Shown: positions 52,839 to 56,679 of the stretch, in pieces | Position numbering within the stretch: position 1 is the stretch's first letter | Layout of the letters: every line of letters starts with the position of its first letter | Assembly (NCBI GenBank): GCA_050729835.1 | Contig: JBOHLS010000018.1 | Location: forward strand, 1-56,679 | Direction of reading: 5' to 3' | Source: REEB95 sp050729835 | GTDB lineage: Bacteria; Pseudomonadota; Alphaproteobacteria; ATCC43930; CGMCC-115725 | Length of the DNA stretch: 56,679 bases | Program-made: the position numbers and the translations under genes | Notes under the pieces: generated by a model | What the model saw: only the letters and a program-made list of their open reading frames with translations | Told to the model about the DNA's origin: nothing | Databases searched by the model: none

Positions 52839-54962
52839 ATAAGCCCGCGGCGGCGGCCTGGCAAGGCGCGCTGGCGCCTCGCGGCGAGCTTGGCGCTGCT
52901 GGCGATGATGTTCGCAAACTCGGCGCGCGCCGCAACCGCGTCGTCGCCGTGGTTCACGACCGACCAGGGCGAGGTGCGGCTCATCGCCGCGCGCCCCGCG
53001 CTCGCCGGGCAGGAAACCCAGATGCTCGGCCTCGAGTTCCGCATGGCGCCGGGCTGGCACATCTATTGGCGCTCGCCCGGCGACGCGGGCTATCCGCCGC
53101 GGCTCGATTGGACGGGTTCGACGAACCTCGCGAGTGCGAACGTGGCGTGGCCGGCGCCGCAACGCTTTTCGGTGTTGGGACTCGAGACCATGGGCTACAG
53201 CGCCGCCGTCGTGCTGCCGATCAACGCGCATGTCGCCGATTCGGCCAAGCCGCTCGATCTGACGGCGCATCTCGATTATCTTACCTGCCGCGAGATCTGC
53301 GTTCCCTATCAAACCGTGTTGCAACTCACGCTGCCGGCGGGCGCACCGCCGGCCGATGCGACCGGCTATGCCTCCTTGATTGATCAGTACGCGGCGGTAG
53401 TGCCCGGCGATGGCAGCAAAGTCGGGCTCAAGCTCGTCGGCGCGACGATCGATGACGGTCCGCGGCCGGCCTTGCTGCTGCGCGTCGCCGCGTCGCCGCC
53501 GCTGGTCGCGCCCGATGCCTTCGTCGAAGGCGCCGCCAGCGTCGCCTTCGGCGTGCCGCGGCTGGCGCCGGGCGCACGGCCGGGCGAAAGCCGGTTGCGC
53601 CTGCCGCTCGACGGCGGCGGCAGCGCCGCGCTGGTCAATCTGGTCGGCCAGAAGCTGACAATCACGCTGACCGACGGTTCGCGCGCCATGACCGCCGCGA
53701 TCGTGCCGACGCTGGCGCCGCCGCTGGCCATGGACTGGACGATGCTGCTGCCGATGCTGATCCTGGCGCTCGCCGGCGGGTTCATCCTCAACTTCATGCC
53801 CTGCGTGCTGCCCGTCCTGGCGCTCAAGCTGCTCGGCAGCCTGGATACTGCGACCCGCAGTCGCGGTGCGGTGCGCACCGGTTTTCTGGCAAGCGCCGCC
53901 GGCATCGTCGTCGCGTTTCTCGCCTTGGCGGCGATCGCCGTCGGCTTCCGTGCCGCCGGTGTCGCGGTCGGCTGGGGACTGCAATTCCAGCAGCCGGTGT
54001 TTCTCGTCGTCATGGCGGCGATCCTGGCGGCCTTTGCGGCCAATCTCTGGGGCCTGTTCGCGATTCCGCTGCCGGCGGCGTTGACCGCACTGGGCGAGGG
54101 GCGGGCCCATCTTGGCAGCTTCTTCGCCGGCGTGCTGGCAACGCTGCTGGCGACGCCGTGCACCGCGCCGCTGGTCGGCACGGCGCTCGGTTTCGCGCTG
54201 CTCTCGCCGCCGCTGGCGGCGCTGGCCGTCTTCGCCGCCATGGGCATCGGGCTGGCGCTGCCCTATCTCGCGGTCGCCGCGGTGCCGGCGATCGCCGCGT
54301 GGCTGCCCAAGCCCGGCGCCTGGATGATCGAGTTGAAGCGCGTGCTCGGCGTCGCGCTGGGCGCGACCGCCATCTGGCTGCTCTGGGTCCTGGCTGCCGA
54401 AAGCGGCGCGGTCGTTGCCGTCGTCTGCGGTGCATTGCTGGTCGCGGCGGTGGCTGCCGTCGCGCTTGTGCGGTCGAGCGGCTGGCGGTGTGGAGCGGCG
54501 GTCGTCCTGGTCGCGGCCGCACTCATCGCGCCGAACCTCGTCGCGCCGCCGCTGCCGTCGGCGGCATCCGACGGGTTCTGGCAGCCCTTCGACGAAAGCC
54601 GGATTGCGCCGCTGGTCGCGCAAGGCCGCACCGTCTTCGTCGACGTCACCGCCGATTGGTGCCTCACCTGCAAGGTCAACGCCAGCCTGGCGCTGGCGCC
54701 GGCCGCCGTGCGCCGACAGCTGGCCGCGCCGGGCGTCGTCGCGATGCGCGCCAACTGGACGCGACCCGATCCCGCCATCGCGCGCTATCTGCGCGAGTTT
54801 GGCCGCTACGGCATCCCGTTCAACGCGGTCTATGGGCCGCGCGCCCCCCAGGGCGTCGTCCTGCCCGAAATCCTGACCCCAGACACCGTGCTGAACGGTC
54901 TCGCCCGGGCCGAGGGCGCGCCGGCGCCGGCGGCAGCGTCCACGGCCGCGCGGGGTGGATGA
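52839..54962 (+). CDS. DsbD/ScsB-type thiol:disulfide electron transporter (start uncertain)
   Basis: Carries reducing power from cytoplasmic thioredoxin to the cell envelope. The N-terminal periplasmic domain has the pair TCREIC; about eight membrane helices hold FMPCVLP and ATPCTAP cysteines; the C-terminal thioredoxin domain has DWCLTC. The domain order fits ScsB-like DsbD relatives. The best signal peptide (SPRRRPGKARWRLAASLALL...) would begin at ATA 52839, not a normal start; TTG 52890 and ATG 52905 are the first standard in-frame starts but give clipped signal peptides. The frame upstream of 52817 is antisense to algH. A peroxiredoxin gene follows. Confidence 0.8.
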   Translation: MSPRRRPGKARWRLAASLALLAMMFANSARAATASSPWFTTDQGEVRLIAARPALAGQETQMLGLEFRMAPGWHIYWRSPGDAGYPPRLDWTGSTNLASANVAWPAPQRFSVLGLETMGYSAAVVLPINAHVADSAKPLDLTAHLDYLTCREICVPYQTVLQLTLPAGAPPADATGYASLIDQYAAVVPGDGSKVGLKLVGATIDDGPRPALLLRVAASPPLVAPDAFVEGAASVAFGVPRLAPGARPGESRLRLPLDGGGSAALVNLVGQKLTITLTDGSRAMTAAIVPTLAPPLAMDWTMLLPMLILALAGGFILNFMPCVLPVLALKLLGSLDTATRSRGAVRTGFLASAAGIVVAFLALAAIAVGFRAAGVAVGWGLQFQQPVFLVVMAAILAAFAANLWGLFAIPLPAALTALGEGRAHLGSFFAGVLATLLATPCTAPLVGTALGFALLSPPLAALAVFAAMGIGLALPYLAVAAVPAIAAWLPKPGAWMIELKRVLGVALGATAIWLLWVLAAESGAVVAVVCGALLVAAVAAVALVRSSGWRCGAAVVLVAAALIAPNLVAPPLPSAASDGFWQPFDESRIAPLVAQGRTVFVDVTADWCLTCKVNASLALAPAAVRRQLAAPGVVAMRANWTRPDPAIARYLREFGRYGIPFNAVYGPRAPQGVVLPEILTPDTVLNGLARAEGAPAPAAASTAARGG

Positions 54963-55026
54963 TTTTTCGCGCGGCCCGGTCTATCTTTCGGCCCCGCAAC
55001 GGCCCAAACTCAGAACAGGAGAGGCA

Positions 55027-55509
55027 ATGACCATCAAGGTTGGCGACAAGATTCCGTCGGTCAAGCTGATGACCATGACCGCGGACGGACCGAAACCGAT
55101 CACCACCGACGACGTCTTCAAAGGCAAGAAGGTGGTGCTATTCGCACTGCCCGGCGCCTTCACGCCAACCTGCTCGGCCAAGCATCTGCCGGGCTTCGTC
55201 GAAAAATATTCGGCACTGAAAGGCAAGGGCGTCGATACCATCGCCTGCCTGTCGGTCAACGACGCCTTCGTCATGGGCGCCTGGGGCAAAGACCAGAAGG
55301 TCGGCGACAAGGTGCTGATGCTGGCGGACGGCAGCGGCGCGTTCACCCAGGAGGTAGGGCTCGAACTCGATCTCACCGACCGCGGTCTCGGCAAGCGCTC
55401 GCAGCGCTATGCCATGGTGGTCGACAACGGCGTCGTCCGCGCGCTCAACGTCGAGGCGCCCGGCGCGTTCGAGGTGTCGAGCGCCGACGCCATGCTGAAG
55501 GCGCTCTAG
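55027..55509 (+). CDS. Peroxiredoxin, Prx5/AhpE-like atypical type
   Basis: A 160-residue thiol peroxidase that reduces peroxides. The peroxidatic cysteine is in PGAFTPTCSAKHLPGF, followed by CLSVNDAFVMGAW and the C-terminal LNVEAPGAFEVSSAD of the Prx5 group. No signal peptide, so cytoplasmic; electrons probably come from glutathione or glutaredoxin. ATG 55027 has AGGAG upstream. Its TAG stop is built from the TA target of an IS630 insertion plus the first G of the element, so the protein length is unaffected by the insertion as far as can be seen. Confidence 0.93.
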   Translation: MTIKVGDKIPSVKLMTMTADGPKPITTDDVFKGKKVVLFALPGAFTPTCSAKHLPGFVEKYSALKGKGVDTIACLSVNDAFVMGAWGKDQKVGDKVLMLADGSGAFTQEVGLELDLTDRGLGKRSQRYAMVVDNGVVRALNVEAPGAFEVSSADAMLKAL

Positions 55510-55531
55510 AGCTTTATCCGAGCTGATTGAA
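55509..55531 (+). repeat. Left terminal inverted repeat of the IS630 element
   Basis: GAGC at the outer edge and TTGAA at the inner edge match the inverted copy at the other end; TCCGA in the middle also matches. Six of 23 positions differ. The outermost G serves as the third base of the peroxiredoxin TAG stop. Confidence 0.85.
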
Positions 55532-55602
55532 TCGGATTGTGGATTCCCATTGGGGCCGGAATGTGATTCAAGATTCTGGCTGGAGGATGGAGGCCAGCAT
55601 GA

Positions 55603-55977
55603 ATGGCGCGGCCCTATTCGAAAGATTTGCGAGAGCGTGTAGTTGCGGCGGTTGACGGTGGGATGTCGCGACGGCGTGCGGCGTCGGTGTTCGGGGTTGG
55701 GATCAGCACGGTGGTGCACTGGGCGCGGCGCTGGCGTGACAGCGGCAGCGTCGCAGCCAAGATGATGGGTGGCGATCACAGTTCGCGTTTGAGGGGCGAG
55801 CGGACCTGGCTTCTGGGGCGGATCGAAGCCGTTCCCGATCTGACCTTGGAGGAAATCCGTTGTGAGCTGCGAGAGCGCGGTCTCAATGTTGGTTACGGAA
55901 CGGTGTGGCGGTTCTACGCGGCCGAGGGGATCAGCTTCAAAAAAAACCGTGCGCGCCGCCGAGCAAGCACGGCCTGA
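55603..55977 (+). CDS. IS630 transposase, first frame (helix-turn-helix part)
   Basis: A 124-residue product that holds the DNA-binding half of the transposase: SKDLRERVVAAVDGGMSRRRAA, SVFGVGISTVVHWARRW, and RCELRERGLNVGYGTVWRFY. The reading frame ends shortly after the A8 tract at 55939-55946, where ribosomes or polymerase would have to slip to reach the catalytic frame. A GGAGG-rich stretch lies upstream of ATG 55603. Confidence 0.88.
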   Translation: MARPYSKDLRERVVAAVDGGMSRRRAASVFGVGISTVVHWARRWRDSGSVAAKMMGGDHSSRLRGERTWLLGRIEAVPDLTLEEIRCELRERGLNVGYGTVWRFYAAEGISFKKNRARRRASTA

Positions 55978-56545
55978 CGTGGCCGAAGCGCGCGCGGCGT
56001 GGAAGGACGATCAAAGATCGCTCGACCCGGCCAAGCTGGTCTTCATCGACGAAACCGGCACGAACACTAAGATGGCCCGTCTTTATGGGCGCGCGCGGCG
56101 CGGTCAGCGGGTGGTTGGCCGCGTTCCGTGGGGTCATTGGAAAACCGTGACCTTCGTCGCTGGATTGCGACAGGACGCCATCACGGCTCCCTTCGTCATC
56201 GATCGCCCCATGACCGGAACAATCTTCGTCGAATATGTCCGTCAATGCCTCGTGCCGACGCTCAAGCCCGGCGACATTGTCATCATGGACAACCTGCCTG
56301 CTCATAAGGTCGACGAGGTCCGCGAGACCATCGAGGCGGCGGGCGCCGAACTGCGCTACCTGCCGCCCTATAGCCCCGATCTCAATCCGATCGAACAATC
56401 CTTCGCAAAGCTCAAGGCGATGCTGCGAAAGGCCCAAGAACGCACCATCCCCGGTCTCTACGACCAGATCGGAAACATCCTCGATCTCTTCAAGCCAGAT
56501 GAATGCGGTCGCTACTTCAAAAACTCAGGCTACGCTTCAACCTGA
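55862..56545 (+). CDS. IS630 transposase, second frame (DDE catalytic part)
   Basis: The catalytic half, meaningful from about 55946 onward; the part before that is only the open overlap with the first frame. It holds VRAAEQARPDVAEARAAW, then the DDE triad: Asp in LVFIDETGTNT, Asp in IVIMDNLPAHK, and Glu in DLNPIEQSFAKLK. The shift from the first frame is +1 (or -2) at the A8 tract. It ends 13 bp before the right inverted repeat. It appears intact apart from the frame change. Confidence 0.88.
   Translation: MSCESAVSMLVTERCGGSTRPRGSASKKTVRAAEQARPDVAEARAAWKDDQRSLDPAKLVFIDETGTNTKMARLYGRARRGQRVVGRVPWGHWKTVTFVAGLRQDAITAPFVIDRPMTGTIFVEYVRQCLVPTLKPGDIVIMDNLPAHKVDEVRETIEAAGAELRYLPPYSPDLNPIEQSFAKLKAMLRKAQERTIPGLYDQIGNILDLFKPDECGRYFKNSGYAST
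55939..55946 (+). other. A8 slippery tract joining the two transposase frames
   Basis: Eight A residues follow TTC and precede CCG. Reading TTC AAA AAA and then ACC, or re-reading two bases, joins SFKK to TVRAAEQ. This is the only homopolymer in the overlap and the natural place for programmed slippage, though a simple one-base change in this copy cannot be excluded. Confidence 0.6.
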
Positions 56546-56558
56546 TCGGATTCCGCTC
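56536..56558 (-). repeat. Right terminal inverted repeat of the IS630 element
   Basis: Inverted copy of the left end, with outer GAGC, central TCCGA and inner TTGAA conserved. It is followed directly by the TA target copy at 56559-56560. Confidence 0.85.
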
Positions 56559-56560
56559 TA

Positions 56561-56679
56561 GCAGCCTGTCGGATTCACTTGCGGTTCTGAGTATGGCGGA
56601 ATCGCGGAATGACGCCCCATGCTCTGTTTGAGCGTGATCAGCCATTTCTCTTGCCGTCCGATTTGAAGGACTGGCTGCC
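56561..56679 (+). mobile_element. Left end of an IS1182-like (IS5-superfamily) element, cut by window edge
   Basis: The sequence directly after the IS630 copy begins GCAGCCTGTCGGATTCA, which looks like an insertion-sequence terminus, and 48 bp later a transposase reading frame starts. Only 119 bp are visible, so the right end, the full size and the inverted repeat cannot be checked. It shows that two mobile elements are stacked downstream of the peroxiredoxin gene. Confidence 0.6.
56609..56679 (+). CDS. IS1182-like transposase, N-terminal fragment (runs off window)
   Basis: Twenty-three codons are visible, from ATG 56609. The translation contains FERDQPFLLPSDLKDWL, which resembles the usual start of IS1182-family transposases, where a phrase like FLLPSDLRDWLP leads into the DDE domain. 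The catalytic region lies outside the window, so integrity is unknown. Confidence 0.65.
   Translation, partial: MTPHALFERDQPFLLPSDLKDWL

Larger units (their letters stand above)
55509..56558 (+). mobile_element. Complete IS630-family insertion sequence, about 1050 bp
   Basis: The element is bounded by TA dinucleotides at 55507-55508 and 56559-56560, the target duplication expected for IS630. Its ends are 23-bp imperfect inverted repeats with 17 of 23 positions matching, both starting GAGC and ending TTGAA. Inside are two overlapping transposase frames with the DDE residues. Size, ends, target and gene layout agree. It sits between the peroxiredoxin stop codon and the left end of another insertion sequence. 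Confidence 0.92.

Noticed and set aside
52818..54623. Long - strand frame opposite the DsbD/ScsB gene, continuous with algH
   Set aside because: Only the last 183 codons match the YqgE/AlgH family and begin at GTG 52817 after GGAGG; the rest is low-complexity shadow of the transporter gene.
1..56679. tRNA, rRNA, CRISPR, prophage or defence-system genes
   Set aside because: No cloverleaf-like blocks, no regularly spaced direct repeats and no phage or defence hallmark proteins were seen on reading both strands; a covariance-model scan was not possible.

Overview
The window reads as a contiguous piece of chromosome from a GC-rich alphaproteobacterium, most like a Rhodospirillales-type lineage. 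Three things point there: the gene orders ribF-ileS-lspA-DUF3035 and coxB-ctaD-ctaB-coxF-ctaG-ctaE-SURF1, a plant-type GshA beside rsmE/ubiA, and a lipid A operon in alphaproteobacterial style. No rRNA or tRNA was seen, so the genus cannot be fixed. Genes are tightly packed, many with 1-4 bp start/stop overlaps, and GTG or TTG starts are common.

Layout. 1-8.2 kb: a truncated PAS histidine kinase (- strand), a D-threonine-aldolase-like PLP enzyme, a palindromic repeat, a sugar-acid dehydratase/RidA pair (-), a tandem universal stress protein, a GAF-GGDEF protein with a degenerate GGSEF site, and an OmpA-type lipoprotein (-). 8.6-10.1 kb: hisI and a Rieske oxygenase (-). 10.4-19.1 kb: a long + strand run of maoC-like, ribF, ileS, lspA, a DUF3035 lipoprotein, pgi and mutL. 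19.1-24.8 kb: a ScfR/RamB-type regulator, panE, rsmD, a class I glutaminase-like hydrolase, tadA and purD. 24.8-27.2 kb: xseA and an M23 peptidase. 27.1-35.8 kb (-): ubiA, a METTL20-like methyltransferase, pmbA/tldE, msbA, a DUF374 acyltransferase, waaA, lpxK and an lpxL-like gene. The lpxL-like gene is read in two frames. 35.9-38.0 kb: rsmE and gshA (+). 38.0-41.4 kb (-): tldD translationally coupled to a secreted GH-A-clan glycoside hydrolase. 41.7-52.3 kb (+): the aa3 oxidase operon, then M32 carboxypeptidase, thrC, an M16 peptidase and a GNAT. 52.3-56.7 kb: algH (-), a DsbD/ScsB-type electron transporter, a peroxiredoxin, a complete IS630-family element, and the left end of an IS1182-like element cut by the window edge.

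Most of the content is core housekeeping: envelope assembly, respiration, translation and repair. The main oddities are two compensating frameshifts in lpxL, an IS630 copy inserted exactly in the peroxiredoxin stop codon, a GGSEF protein with an intact I-site, the tldD-glycoside hydrolase coupling, a tandem TTTACAAA operator-like repeat before the ScfR-type gene, and a DsbD/ScsB gene with no normal start codon at the expected place. No CRISPR array, phage or defence island was recognised.
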